Shown: piece by piece, positions 36,901 to 48,525 of the stretch
Layout: each line of letters begins with the position of its first letter
Numbering within the stretch: the stretch's first letter is position 1
Source of the DNA: Elmis aenea
Lineage: Eukaryota; Arthropoda; Insecta; Coleoptera; Elmidae
Direction of reading: 5' to 3'
Assembly: GCA_947652605.1 (NCBI GenBank)
Contig: OX393581.1
Coordinates: 33,660,788 to 33,724,787, forward strand
Length of the DNA stretch: 64,000 nucleotides
Translations under genes and position numbers: made by a program
The notes under the pieces: generated by a model
What the model was told of the DNA's origin: nothing
Seen by the model: only the letters and a program-made list of their open reading frames with translations
The model's database searches: none

Positions 36901-38419
36901 GAAGTCTTTAGCTCAAAATGACAGTGTTGGCTACCCTAATCCGACCCCCGTTATATGATAACCGCGGTATAATCGAATTCTTTTATCTTTTTTGAAAACA
37001 GACCGAGCGGTATTTATGCAAACCTTAACACGTTGATTAATTTTGTTAGATTTACATTTTATTTAGGTAAATCAACGGTGTTTGCTATAGGTACCTACGT
37101 CAAAAATATTACATTTCAAAAATAGTTTTATAATCGAATCGTGAATTATTATCTGTCAAGAATTAAAATTAACGATTAAGTACGTGTCAAATTTATTATT
37201 AAACGTATTTGCAGAATTAATGAATTTTCATCACATTGTCTGAAAGGCGTCAGGTTCCGTTACTCGAAAAGATACCGATGAAATGCAGATAAACACATCA
37301 CATGGCAGCGTGAAAATTTAATAAATTGTAGATATTGTTAATTCTGTAAAACCAAATTTTAAGAATTGGCAAAACTATTAAAAATAACATGTACATTCAT
37401 ATCTGTCTTGAAAAACAATTGAAGTTTTTCGTTTTAATTTCTAACCTGCAGCCTTGTTTTATATTTTATAGGAATATATAGTATAGTATTTGCACATAAA
37501 GACCTCATTACATTTTATCTCTCACTTCTTTTATTCCCTTCCAGTTATGGCCATCAGCAATTTTCAGTCGATCACTATAACGGATATCGAAATTTGCCAA
37601 AGAGGTAATAATTGTTCTCAAACAAACGTATCATGACTGCGTTTTTAAATCTTTAGTATATTTTACTGCCACCGTAAAATGGTGCTTAAAAATGGTTGTT
37701 TGTGCGGTCGCGTTGGCCATAAAACAAACCGTCCGAGATATACCGCAACTTATTCACCAATGCGGGCAATATTTTTGAAAATGCGTGTAATGGTTCTAGA
37801 AGAAAACACCAAAAATGACAGCGGTTTTCCCCGCAGTTTGATCAAAAACGAGAAACACTTCGGGTCAAAAAATTCAATAATTATTTTGTTTGTCATCCGA
37901 AACTTTTCTTTTTGGTCTCAACATGTAGCCAAAAAATGGTCGCATCTGTTGATGGTGGACCTTTTTTGTTTTTAGTACTCTTTACAGCCGCCTGAGAATG
38001 ATGGTTGAAAATAGTCGCGTGGGCCATGGAACCGTACAGGAAAAAAGCGAAACCCTTATCGTTTCTGATGCGCGCATCCTTTGCGTCCAAAACAATGCAA
38101 AGTTTTTGAAAATAGGTCTAACGATTCCGAAGAAAAACGAGACTTCAGTAAAAAGCTGTTTTCCCCGAGCTCGTTCGAAATTTCGAGTATTTAGTTGGTG
38201 GCTCGCGACTTAATTCTAACTAGTAGGCCGCCCCTGTTCTATTCAGTCGCAGCTCTATTAGTGATATCCTTCCAGATATATGATACTACAAAAAATTGAT
38301 GTTTGTGTAATAGTTTTATCGACATCCTTTATAATATATTTCAGTGACAATAACTTGGCGAAGAATTTGTTTTGTTGCTGCTTAGTCCCATTAGTTATGT
38401 GCTTAATCTATCATTGCAG
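33980..38419 (+). other. Shank intron c-d (4.4 kb)
   Basis: No gene recognised. Near 35330-35396 there is a CGACTCC-rich low-complexity patch, near 36358-36372 a poly-T run, and at 37680-38215 two diverged tandem copies of a repeat unit, described separately. Confidence 0.65.
37680..38215. repeat. Diverged tandem repeat pair
   Basis: Two copies in direct orientation share, in order, GGTTG..GTCGCGTTGGCCAT (second copy GTCGCGTGGGCCAT), GCAA..TTTTTGAAAAT, CTAACGATTC-like and AGAAGAAAA strings, GCGGTTTTCCCCG against GCTGTTTTCCCCG, and TCGAA/TCAAA. Copy one spans about 37690-37850 and copy two about 38015-38185. The pair is richer in CpG than its surroundings. It is probably a satellite-like or transposon-derived repeat. 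Confidence 0.45.
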
Positions 38420-38681
38420 GCATGCAGAACGGGGTTGTTGCAGCACCTTGAACATCTCCTTTTTTATGGCGCTGATATGAACACGAGAAATGCGTCGGGC
38501 AATACGCCTTTACATGTCTGTGCAGTAAACAATCAAGAGTCATGTGCCAGGCAACTACTTTTTCGTGGTGCTGATCGACAGGCCTTAAATTATACGAACC
38601 AAACACCTTACCAAGTTGCTGTTATAGCTGGGAACATGGAACTCGCTGATATTATTGAGAATTTCAAGCAAGAAAACGTCG
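38420..38681 (+). CDS. Shank: Shank exon d: ankyrin repeats 5-7
   Basis: Acceptor TCATTGCAG, donor GTATGT; phase 0 to 1. It encodes residues 210-296: ACRTGLLQHLEHLLFYGAD, NASGNTPLHVCAVNNQES, ARQLLFRGADRQALNYTNQ and TPYQVAVIAGNMELADIIENF. HLEHLLFYGA and QTPYQVAVIAGN are strongly conserved Shank ankyrin signatures. It completes the ankyrin domain before the flexible linker. The frame is open far into the intron, but the GT donor and next-exon fit set the end. Confidence 0.95.
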
Positions 38682-41600
38682 GTATGTATTACCATGCTTT
38701 TTGTACAAGAATGTGTATATATGCACGGTATGCGTGTGTGGTAGAAACTGATTGGCATGTATATGTGCAAGCAAATGTTTTAAATAATATTTGTTATATA
38801 TATTTTTTTTAATGGTATAATAATACTGTTCTTGATTGTTTAAAAGTGATGACGAATTTTCTTATTGACCCATCAGTTTTTTTTTCTTTCTATTAATAAA
38901 CATGTTTTCTCCAGTTTGATATGAAAGGAAAAACTGCGAAACTAATGTTATAAATTTATAATGAACTGCTTTTACCCTCTCATTTACATCAGTTTCAAAT
39001 AAAGAGATATTTGCAACGGGTTAATTTTTATACCAGGAAAGCCAAAAAAACAATCACTTTTATGTGTTATATAAAATCAGTTCTTGTTATGGTGTTAAAG
39101 AACACTGAATCAATAAAAAATATTCAGCTGAATAATTAATATTATCGTATTTTGAAATATTAAAGACATAATTAATTAAGGATATTACGACTAAAATAAA
39201 AAAGTATCTTATTTTATAAAATTTGGATTTTTATATGTCGAGTTATGAAATGGCCTTCATTTGCCGCCTTACAAGCGCGCGCAATTTTTTGACATGGGTC
39301 AGCATGTTGGGTGCCAGTACACCAATTTCTGTAGGAATGTTTTCCTTAGGCTACTGGATTTTCGGTTTCCCAAAATATGCTCTTTTGTTTGTTTAAAAAT
39401 CCATTGAAGTGAAAATGGCCTTAATCACCCATGATTATTTGTGTAAAAATTAATTGTCGTCTCTTGCCATATCTTGAAAACAAACCGCATAATTATGTCG
39501 TCGCTGGTAATCTATCGGCTTTATCTCTTACACTAATTGCATTTTGTATGGGGTACATGTGCAAATCCTTTTAAAGTCGCTGGAAGGAGGTTCTGGGGAT
39601 ACCAAGCTCATGGAAAGTTGTTACATATTGTTGAATGCTTTTCTCAACACGATTTCTGTTTTCCGGGGTCGGTTTAAACTCGTGACAAGTCGGCCACGGA
39701 GCCCTATTGTTGGAAACGATGAATTAGAATTAGACGAATAATTGCAGATTCCTTGGACATGTTTGTCTCAAAAAAATATTCCGTGTCTTTTTTTTCTTTA
39801 TAAAGATTGTTTTGTGATTCGTTGTGTGATCGCCAGTGCCACTTTGTTTAGAAATAATACATTGCGCTTGGTAAAAAAACAACGGGTTAAAGCGAAAACT
39901 GGCCAATTTACAGATTTTAAGTTTTTGCATCCAGCGTACAAGCCGATAAACTTTTTTTATCACTTATTTTTTAACCATATAAAGTCGACTCCTAATACCG
40001 AAACATACGATAACATTTATTTACGTGCTTATAATCATCAAATCATTGGTTACTTTACATCGTCTATAGAAATTTTTAAACGTTTCCCACTGAACACTGA
40101 AAACCAAACCACTAAATATCAAATCAAAACTACTCTGCAGTTGTATTCATCGTCATGATTTACATCTTTCTTGAGTTTTTTGTCGGCTTGATAGAGTTGG
40201 AATGTTTTCAAATAGTGACATTGACAGGGTATTTCCTAAGCGAAATGTGTGAACTATTTAACACCAAAGGGTAATGCCAATCACTTTCAAGGTAAAGCTT
40301 GAAATTGAACAAGTATATTTTTGATGAAAATAATAGTTATTATAGATTACAATTGACGTGCTTGGCAAACTTTGATGCCGAATTTGCAACCTTTATAATC
40401 CACACAGACGTGATAATCGGTTTAAAACTTACCGAAACTGTTTAATAACTAGGTGTCATGTTGTCATTATTATGCGTTAAAAATGAAAAGTTTAATTTTG
40501 AGTAGTGTAGAATTTTATTTTTTTGCTCAATCCGCGATACCAATTTATTTGGTGTTAATTTATGTATATTCGGCTTTGATAATTTTTAGAGATTTTAAAG
40601 GAAATTATTTAGATGCGTCTGTACACGTAGTTACATAATATGTAAACTAAATATATTGGAGTACAGGTTGAACTAAATTCGATGGGATTACATGGTTATC
40701 TTGCTTAATATTCAAGATAGAGAAAAACGATCAGATCAAATTACCAAAAATATGCAGTTTTTTGAAACTAACTGGTATATGATTTATTTTATGAAAAAAT
40801 AACACCAAAAAGTTATGCACTGATATTTCAACCTCTTTTAGATAATATTTCCCTGTGAAAAAAGAGATTAAATTTACTTTCCAATAAAAACTTGATTCTT
40901 ATGGTTAGTTGGGTTTCAATACATAGCTTCAGAGTCGATTGTCAAAATTAAATCATATTCAAATTTTCTTACATAACTGCTGATTCTGACTATATTGTTG
41001 TTTATGTTTTGATCACATCCTGTTTTGTTTTTTTGTTATTACATCTTACTTTTTGTTTTAAATATGTTTATCTTTTGAAAAAAATTAAAAACCGTTGTAC
41101 CTTTTTTGTTATTCTTAAAAAATCTAAAATTAATCTTGATAAACTTCCATGATATTTACAACAATAACGGAGATATGGCACATTATTAAAAACAAAACAA
41201 AAAAAAGTTATTCGCTAATAACTGAAAAACCAGACATGATACTATATATTTAAAAACGGTTCTGGGTTTGTTTCAGAAAACTGCATATTTTTCTTCTTTA
41301 TCTTGAATATCAAGTAAGATACCCATGTAATCCCATCGCGTTTGGTCCACCCTGTACAAGATATTTTATTTTATCGTCAATAATTTGGAATGAAAAAGAT
41401 AATCTTGTTAAGAATAATTATAAGCAACTTATATATAATTATATCATTTAAATCAAACTATACGAAAATATATTTTTTAAATTTCATTTGCATTAGAATA
41501 AAAACTTAAAATATTATAAACCTGTAGGTACTGTATGCAACCAGTTTGGCAATTCTTAGTAGTATATAACAATTTAAATTAGCAACTGTGTAAAAAATCT

Positions 41601-42651
41601 GACAATAATAGCTTTTAAATTGGTACAAAGTTTTCCATAATCATTTAAAGTCCTATAACAAATTTAAATTAATCACATTCATTTTGTAATGTAATATTAA
41701 TACTATTTATATTATGTTATTCAATAGTTGCATATTGAGGCAGTTATAACTACGTGTATGATATGATTAGCTTAAAAAATGTTGCCATGTTCAAGGATGT
41801 TGGTAATAGCTTGATAGTTAATACTTTAGTAGAGCATGATAAATATAGTAGTAGGTACTTCGTAGAGTTCAAAAGGAAGAGTAAGTTTACAGGTCCTTTG
41901 TATATAAACCATTGATCCCTATGGTATGGTGTTTGAGTACGATGTTAAATAATTGGTTTGTTGTAAATTTTTATTTTGTTTTTGCTAAGGTTAGTTTTAG
42001 TTGTGTCTAGTATCACAGATATACATGTAGATAATAACCCTATACTTATTTATTTAGTAGTAATATTTTGTAATATTTACAGCCTGTCTAAAAATGCTTT
42101 AAAATTTTTAGTATATTCAAGGTGTCTAAAAATAAAAAATGTTAAAATTCACGTTTATTGTTCAAAATGGTGACAATGCCAAAAATGGTAATTTTTTTTA
42201 ATTGTTACTTGCAGTAAGTCTCTTGACTCTGCATTTAGCAACAAGACGTTTTCTATTTGACAAAGTACTTTATCAAAGTTGCAGATCACTTAAAAATGTA
42301 TTTAAAGTTTAATGATATAAAACATTATAACATAAAAACATGACCACTTGGTCCAAAAAGATAAGCCGAACTGCATAATATTGATTTACAAATGAAAGTA
42401 ATGTGTTAATTTACTAATTATTTAACAATTATGTTTATCTTGGCTTTACATTATTTTTAGAATATACATTTTTTAGTAACTATCATTTTACATTTATTTT
42501 GATGTAAATAGTCGTAAAAGACAAATTTTTGTTGAATTTTATATTCAGTTTAAAGTTTTAACACCCTGTAATTCATATTATGGTAGATATTTTTAACAAA
42601 AACGATAGTTGAGTTTGTTAGGCAGCTTCTAGAGTTATAGCTATCTTTCAG
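38682..42651 (+). other. Shank intron d-e (4.0 kb)
   Basis: Contains a decayed hairpin element (40664-41354). A 138-codon + strand frame at 39742-40158 has a stretch KPINFFYHLFF..TETYDN faintly reminiscent of the N-terminal part of piggyBac-type transposases, too weak for an assignment. ACACCCTGTA near 42560 is another stray repeat end. Confidence 0.6.
40664..41354. mobile_element. Snap-back hairpin element, 691 bp, decayed
   Basis: Starts CAGGTTGAACTAAATTCG and ends GTTTGGTCCACCCTG with TA on both sides (40662-40663, 41355-41356). The arms share GATGGGATTACATGG and its complement, CTTGAATATCAAGTAAG-like pairs, and AAATATGCAGTTTT with its complement near 41275. Mismatches are more numerous than in the 15- and 17-kb hairpins, indicating greater age. 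Confidence 0.65.
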
Positions 42652-42861
42652 TCCCATTTCGTGGTCCTCCGAAATACAATCCGAAAAGGCGGTCCGCTAT
42701 AGGCTGGCTGCAACGGGCTCCCTCGATGAGCTGTCTTGCTTTGCCTCCCTCCCCTTGTCCCAGTGACCGTTCCTCGGCCCCCTTCAGCTCAGCCAGTTCT
42801 AGCCTGAGTGAAGGAAGCCACCCTGCTGGTCACGAAACAGATACGGCCAGCATCGTCACAG
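42652..42861 (+). CDS. Shank: Shank exon e: ankyrin-SH3 linker
   Basis: Acceptor CTATCTTTCAG, donor GTACGT; phase 1 to 1, 210 nt. It encodes VPFRGPPKYNPKRRSA, matching the conserved block after the Shank ankyrin repeats, then a Ser/Pro-rich segment (residues 297-366) with PPSPCPSDRSSAP and SASSSLSEGSH. The exon can be skipped without changing frame. It is more GC-rich than its neighbours. Confidence 0.92.
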
Positions 42862-43110
42862 GTACGTATTTTTTATTTTACTTATTCATCCTCATCAAAT
42901 ACTTAAACTAAGCATGATATATGTGCATTTGTATTGCATTTATATGAATGTTTTAAACATAAGCGAAAAGTTGCGAATCGGAATGGCTAAGTTTAGATTT
43001 TTAACAATTTTTATTATTATAAAATGATGGAAAGAAATTTAGTACTTTGTCAGTCTTCCGTGATGCATTGATAAAAATGATATACTCAGTGCTTGCACTG
43101 GGTGTTGCAG
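42862..43110 (+). other. Shank intron e-f
   Basis: Short intron (249 bp) between donor GTACGT and acceptor GGTGTTGCAG; nothing else seen. Confidence 0.85.
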
Positions 43111-43287
43111 AAAAGAGCTTGGGAGATACTAGCGACATCATCAGCGATAGTTCCGGAGTGGGCACAGCCAACTCAGATACTACTAATGGAAGTCTGTCTA
43201 TGCCTGGTGCTACTGTTGTATGTACTGAATCCTATTCATCCAGTTTAGAGGGACATTTAAGCATAAGGGAAGGTGATATCATTGAAG
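43111..43287 (+). CDS. Shank: Shank exon f: acidic linker and first half of SH3
   Basis: Phase 1 to 1, 177 nt, donor GTAAGC. It encodes EKSLGDTSDIISDSSGVGT (residues 367-385), a Ser/Thr/Asp-rich stretch, then the SH3 start VVCTESYSSSLEG and LSIREGDIIE (residues 402-425). The first SH3 strand lacks the usual ALYDY motif; REGDIIE is the normal diverging turn. Domain continuation in the next exon confirms the junction. Confidence 0.92.
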
Positions 43288-43373
43288 GTAAGCACATATT
43301 TAATAGAGTATTTTAAAAAACTCTGAAAGTTTGAAACTCTACTTAACATCAAAAATAATGATGCCAATATTGT

Positions 43374-43550
43374 CAGTGCCGGATTAAGCTATTAGCGAGC
43401 CCTAGACAAAATTTAGTGTTTGGGTGCCTTTTATAGAGGGTGTTTACAAATTTATTATTGACAACAGTTTTTTTCCGAAGCTGAATTGGGCCCCTCTAAA
43501 TAACTAGTCCTAGACATTCGTCTTTTTGTCTGTTGATTAATCCGGTTCAG
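43374..43550. mobile_element. hAT-like MITE, CAGTGCCGGATTAA ends
   Basis: Starts CAGTGCCGGATTAAG and ends TTAATCCGGTTCAG, inverted repeats with small differences. Flanks AATATTGT and AACATTAT agree at six of eight positions, consistent with an old hAT 8-bp duplication. A sister copy lies at 63402-63616. Confidence 0.5.
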
Positions 43551-44417
43551 AACATTATACCCACTTTTGTAGTTTTAAATGGTAATCATAGTTAGCTTTG
43601 ATATAAATAGATACGATATTTTTTTAATTTCAAAAAGGGCTGAGGCTGTAACTTTTTTATTCGAAGAGAGAGCCTTAGTGTTAGTTACAAAATATTTAAA
43701 AGGTCAAACATGTTCTAAATATATTTCATTGGATATTGCACACCTTCAATTGTTTTTAAGATATTTTATATTTTAGTTTTGTTTTTAATTTCAAATAAAC
43801 TGTATTTTTAAATACATCATTTGTTAGCTCTTTAAATTATATTATGTATAATTTAATAATCATGTAACAAGGAATTCAAGAGCTTTTATATGATGCATTG
43901 AAAATTATGGAGTGCTGCACGAAAAAAAAGTAGTCCAAGATTTTTTTTATATTATTGTTGAGTTTATATATCTGTTTATTATTTGTACATTATTTATAAT
44001 CATTAACTGTTTATTGCAAAATTCTCATTAATTTTTACAAAATTTTATTTTTTAATAATCTTCACTAAGTAATTTACTTGAATTGGCCTAATGTTTGCTT
44101 CTTTTATAATAAAGTTTCTCACAAAGATCGTATAATTATATTTTTTACGATAGCTTTCAAATGATGCTTATTTCTCAAAATAAATAAGTTATAGTAGTGC
44201 AAAGTTCCTACTGGAACATTCTGTAAAGTTTGGCTTATATATTTTTAAAAACAAATAAAATAAAGATTATGTTGATTTATAGTGTAGTAGGCAATGGATA
44301 ATAACAAAATTTTTGTTAAACAGATGAAATAGATCATTGGTAATTTATTTGATATTATAAAGCAATATTTTGTTTACTTCATCCTATGATTTTGTTACTG
44401 TCTTTGTAACTGTGTAT

Positions 44418-44606
44418 AGTCTGTCCAGCGAGTAAAGAGGGCTATCGGATTAACTGACTAATGCATAAATGTAAGTACGTAAGCGGTATGTTTCGTGTTT
44501 AAGTGCTTAGAACTCGATGACACAGAAAAAGACAGAATGCATGTATGTATTTCGTTGCCGTCTTACTGCCCTAATCCGATAGCCCTCTTTACTCGCTGGA
44601 CAGACT
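44418..44606. mobile_element. 189-bp MITE with near-perfect inverted ends
   Basis: The first 35 bases, beginning AGTCTGTCCAGCGAG and reaching GCTATCGGATTA, are perfectly repeated in inverse orientation at the end (44572-44606). The AGTCTG terminus matches the element at 19413. TTA follows the right end, but the left flank is TAT, so the duplication is uncertain. Confidence 0.65.
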
Positions 44607-45556
44607 TTAGTAATATTTATTGCAAACTTTACATAACTAAAAATCAATAAACATTTACTTTATAATATTGTCAAAGAAAACTATGATTACTAATTAAAAT
44701 AAGAAAATGAGTAACTCCAAAACACTTTACTTCAAAAATATGTACCTACAAACTTTTTAAACCATAATTTTTGGCCCAGTATAAGCTTTTTCCTCAGATT
44801 ATGTAATTATTGGTCAAGCATATCTTTCTTATAAGTTTAAACACATTACTAAAACAAATAAATATTAAACAAACCTGTTAACATGCGCATAGCATTAATA
44901 TTTCAACTAATTTAATTTATGCTATTGCAAAAATGAAACTAAATCATGAAATATTAATTGTGTAAAATTATATCCATATCTAAATCTGTGCATGACAACA
45001 CAAAGTTTAATAATGTTAACCTTGTAAGTTATGTGTTTTTTACTTGTGGAGGTAGTCCAGGTACTGAGCTAAGTATAAACATTTAATTTTCATGTATATA
45101 CGTCATTTTGTTGACTAACATGTGATAAAAAACTGTGGTATAGTTGTTATAATGTAAACAAATTTTCATTATTGAGATTGTGTAATACTAAGATGGTTTT
45201 GTTTATGTTATGAAGACTAGAATATTTATAAGACGTAAGTGACAATGTGTTCTTATTTAAAAAAATTTATAGTAACAATCTCGATAATATTTTGGCCATT
45301 TATTTATTCAATAATTGTATAATTAAAGTTTAATGTTGAGAAAATTCAAGCTCAACAGTAAAAACTAGTGAATAAGTGTAACAATTTGTTGAAAGTAATT
45401 ATGATATCACTGTTATCATTGTAATCAAACGGTTTTTCATGTTTTAATATTCGTTAGGTGTGAAACTTACATATTTTTTATGAATCTTAGGTAAGGTAAA
45501 TTATTTTTTTTACATTTATATGATTACAAATATTAATATGATTGTTGTTCTTGCAG

Positions 45557-45794
45557 TTACGGGAGCTTCAGATGATGGCTTTCTGGAAGGAACAATTAAA
45601 ACTGGAGGAGGTCAAAGTGGCCTATTCCCTCCTCATTGCGTTCAAGAAGTTCGTTTGCGGCACCATAACATACAAGCCCCCATGATGGTGGCCCGGGATA
45701 CTCGGCCTCAAAGTAGACCTAACAATGGAAGAGTAGTCGGTCGACGCGAGAGTTCTGCAAAATATTTTGCAACTGCTCCAAGGCTTAAAAAGAC
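45557..45794 (+). CDS. Shank: Shank exon g: second half of SH3 and linker to PDZ
   Basis: Acceptor GTTCTTGCAG, donor GTAAGT; phase 1 to 2. SH3 continues VTGASDDGFLEGTIK, then QSGLFPPHCVQEVRL (to residue 457). Positions that are Trp in typical SH3 domains (FWEG and GWFP) read FLEG and GLFP, so the proline-binding groove is degenerate. The remainder is a basic linker with GRRESSAKYFATAPRLKK leading to PDZ. Confidence 0.94.
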
Positions 45795-45905
45795 GTAAGT
45801 TTCATTTGTATAAAAAACTATAAATTTATGGCACCAGGGGTCAGTAACTATTTTATTCAGCCTGTGGAAGCTTTAAAAAATTCGAGCAATCGAATCAAAC
45901 ACTAA

Positions 45906-46062
45906 GGCCCAGTTGCACAAAGTAGCACTGGTGCTAAAATACGAGTTAACCACAAAACTAGGTAACACCAGCACCAACTATGCTGCGATTTTGTCTATTT
46001 CTGGGGTTAACGTGGTTTAACCCCGGGGTTAATCCCAGGTTCAACTTTTATGCAATCGGGCC
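45906..46062. mobile_element. Harbinger-like MITE, GGCCCAGTTGCA ends
   Basis: Starts GGCCCAGTTGCACAA and ends TTATGCAATCGGGCC, with TAA before and TAC after. The inner inverted pair uses GGTTAAC/GGGTTAA strings. The same ends occur at 61004-61102, where the flanks are exact TAA. A 3-bp TWA duplication with GGCC-type ends fits PIF/Harbinger. Confidence 0.5.
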
Positions 46063-46959
46063 TACGGGATAATAACCAAAAATAATTGCTAAAAATGTGC
46101 TGGTAACACATATGTAGACCCAGATACTTTAAAAGGCAAGATAATACCCAAGAAAAGATCAAAATTAAAGAAAGTTTGGTTATTAGGGAACCAGGGTCCT
46201 TAGAAAACTTATTGACCAAAATATACGTTAAAATAAGTGACTCTTAACTGAAGAAGAAAAAAACGCTCCCTGGCTTGAAATATCTTTAAATATTGTGTGT
46301 CGTAATATGTAAAAATGACTTTTTAGCAGAGATCTCCAAGTACAGATTTGGCAAAATAATTAGTATTATGATAGAAATGCTAAAAATTTAAAACCTCTAG
46401 CTATTGGTGATCATGTTTACATGTTCCACAAGCTCTTTTTCTGCTAACTCAAATTCTTTATCCTTAACTAGAGTGAAATATAAACCCTGGTATTAAAAAG
46501 TTTTCGAAACCATGTACTAAAAATGAATAACTTCAAAGTTAAGTTTTCTTTAAAAGCATACTGTATTTTAAATCTTTCAAATACGGCATTGTCTATAAAA
46601 AAAATATGACTTAATGTTTAAAATTTAGCACTATGGGCTGATAAAAACCTTAGATCATAAAAACAAACACCTTATATCTATACCGTATTTAAAATAAGAA
46701 AGTTAATATTAAAAAAAGCAAAAACAAAAACAAATGATGATGGGTAAAATTTGTTGACATATTTTAAATCTACGCAAAAAAGTGTCCTAATAATGTCGAA
46801 AAATATTTTGAGTGTGATTTCAAATAAGCAAGTTATAAGCAAAAATGAAAAACTTGATGTTTGTTTTTTATCAATAGCACAAAAACTATTAATTTTTTCC
46901 ACGATTTTTTCATAGATCAGTTGCTCGTAAATGATAGATCATTTTGACCCATTTAACCA

Positions 46960-47021
46960 ACTCTGTATCTCTTGCCGTTAACGAGATCCCCATTCTCTGT
47001 TTACCATTACTGGGACACCCT
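46960..47021. repeat. Solo right end of the 30-kb foldback family
   Basis: ACCAACTCTGTATCTCTTG..AACGAGATCCCCAT..TACTGGGACACCCTG parallels the right end of the hairpin at 29953-32169, which reads ACCGACCTCGTAGCTCTTA..AGCGAGATCCCCAT..GCGACACCCTG. No matching left arm was found nearby, so this is a fragment or a member that has lost its symmetry. Confidence 0.5.
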
Positions 47022-47350
47022 GTACATGAAGGGACATATAATTTTTTTTTGCCCAACGCTTTGTTTAGATCCTAAACATTTAATTTAACAAAAACTGTGG
47101 GACACCCTGTATTTCTGTTAATTCAAAATTTCATCCTTCCAATTTAAAAGTACCTGTAAAAACTAATATTGCAGTTTTCTTTCTTAGCAAACTTGACTCC
47201 TTTACTTTTTTCACCTTATAACATGATGGCAATTTCCTTTGCTTACTCCCTAGTTTTTTGCATCATATCTCTTGTGCAATTAATGAAATTAAACATATTA
47301 TGATACCTTATTTACATGCAGTAAAGATTTAATATTTAATGTCGTTTCAG

Positions 47351-47898
47351 ATATTTTGGATTAGCAGCCGAGTCTCGTACTGTTGTCCTACATAGGGGTA
47401 GAAAAGGTTTTGGATTTATTTTACGTGGAGCAAAAGCAACTTCACCGTTAATGGAACTTACACCATCAGAGAAATGTCCTGCATTACAGTATCTTGATGA
47501 TGTTGATCCAGGTGGAGTCGCAGATAGGGCGGGCCTTCAGAAAGGCGATTTTCTTTTAGAAATAAATAATGAAGACGTTTCTTCTGCATCGCATGAACAT
47601 GTTGTGGATTTGATTCGAAAATCTGGCGATTTAGTTTCTATGACCGTAGTATCGGTGGGACCACCTGTAACTCCTGGTATATTACCAACTAGTAAATCTA
47701 CGGTAGCACTTCCTGGTGGCACTATGGAGATGCCAAATAGCAGACAATGTGCTACTTTACCTCGAAAATTAAACTATCAAGCTTCTAATGCTAGCAGCAT
47801 TGGGCGGGCTATACAAGCTCCGTTACCACCCAGAAGAGATCCCAAAACCACCCTCAGTGTTGGACGTGCTAGGGCTAAGAGTATGGTAGCTGGCTTAG
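47351..47898 (+). CDS. Shank: Shank exon h: PDZ domain
   Basis: Acceptor GTCGTTTCAG, donor GTGGGT; phase 2 to 1, the largest exon. PDZ spans residues about 514-607: RTVVLHRGRKGFGFILRGAK contains the GFGF carboxylate-binding loop (524-527); DDVDPGGVADRAGLQKGD and LEINNEDVSSASHEHVV follow. His586 at the start of the second helix defines class I specificity (C-terminal S/T-x-hydrophobic, as in GKAP/SAPAP). After PDZ come LPPRRDP and RARAKSMVAGLGE, a conserved Shank segment. Confidence 0.96.
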
Positions 47899-48135
47899 GT
47901 GGGTAATTTTTAAACTATTATTGATAGCCTTAATATAATTAACTTTATGAAAATACGTAATTTACCTCAATTCTTTTAATGGTTAATAAATTGTAGTCAA
48001 TTTTGTAATAAAGTAGTAGGCTATGAAACTATTACAAAACAACGGAAAATATATTCATGAATAAAATCGCACCTATAATTAAAAAATATTTTTATATTTT
48101 GCCGTTTGTTATTAGTCTTAATGTACATATTTTAG
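47899..48135 (+). other. Shank intron h-i
   Basis: 237-bp intron, donor GTGGGT, acceptor TATTTTAG. An ATG near 48057 is in frame with the next exon but lies in the intron. Confidence 0.85.
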
Positions 48136-48470
48136 AAGCAGGAGGAGAAAAAGAAGAGACTGACGATATGACAAAATCAAGCTCTGCAGAATCTGTCCAT
48201 CAAACAACACCAGGTGGCACCACTACTTCTACGCCAGTTCCACCACGAACAGCAAGCATAAGGCAACGGCCTACATCTAGTCGAATTACAACAGCAGAAT
48301 TGGAAGAATTATTCCAACGGCAGAGAGGAGAAAGCAACTCACAACAAGCTTTCATGAGTAGCTCACATTTCCAAAGTGGTTCCAACACTGTTAGTCACCC
48401 TGGTTCACCAGCAAAATCTAGAACACGAGTATACGCAAGTGTAGCAGAAATGAAAAGAAATAAAACTAAG
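48136..48470 (+). CDS. Shank: Shank exon i: Ser/Pro-rich region
   Basis: Phase 1 to 0, 335 nt, donor GTGTGT. It begins EAGGEKEETDDMTKSSSAES, then TTSTPVPPRTASIRQRP (a possible SH3-binding PxxP/basic motif), an amphipathic ITTAELEELFQRQR, and ends RTRVYASVAEMKRNKTK (residues 688-799). VAEMKR is conserved in Shanks. The region is expected to be disordered and phosphorylated. Confidence 0.93.
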
Positions 48471-48525
48471 GTGTGTTGACTAATGTTTGTTTATTATGTT
48501 TTTACCAAAAAGACTTCTTTTACAG

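Larger units (their letters stand above)
43288..45556 (+). other. Shank intron f-g (2.3 kb)
   Basis: Contains a hAT-like MITE at 43374-43550 and a 189-bp MITE at 44418-44606; the rest is AT-rich with no gene recognised. Confidence 0.7.
45795..47350 (+). other. Shank intron g-h (1.6 kb)
   Basis: Contains a small MITE (45906-46062) and at 46960-47021 a right-end copy of the foldback family seen at 29953-32169. A second ACACCCTGTA lies near 47103. No gene. Confidence 0.65.

Noticed and set aside
39742..40158. 138-codon + strand open frame as a gene
   Set aside because: No start context, no splice partner, only a vague resemblance to piggyBac-type transposase sequence; it lies in a Shank intron and is at most a fossil fragment.
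48057..48135. Start codon at 48057 as the beginning of a separate gene
   Set aside because: It is in intron h-i read-through; the acceptor TATTTTAG at 48135 and conserved Shank sequence after it explain the frame.
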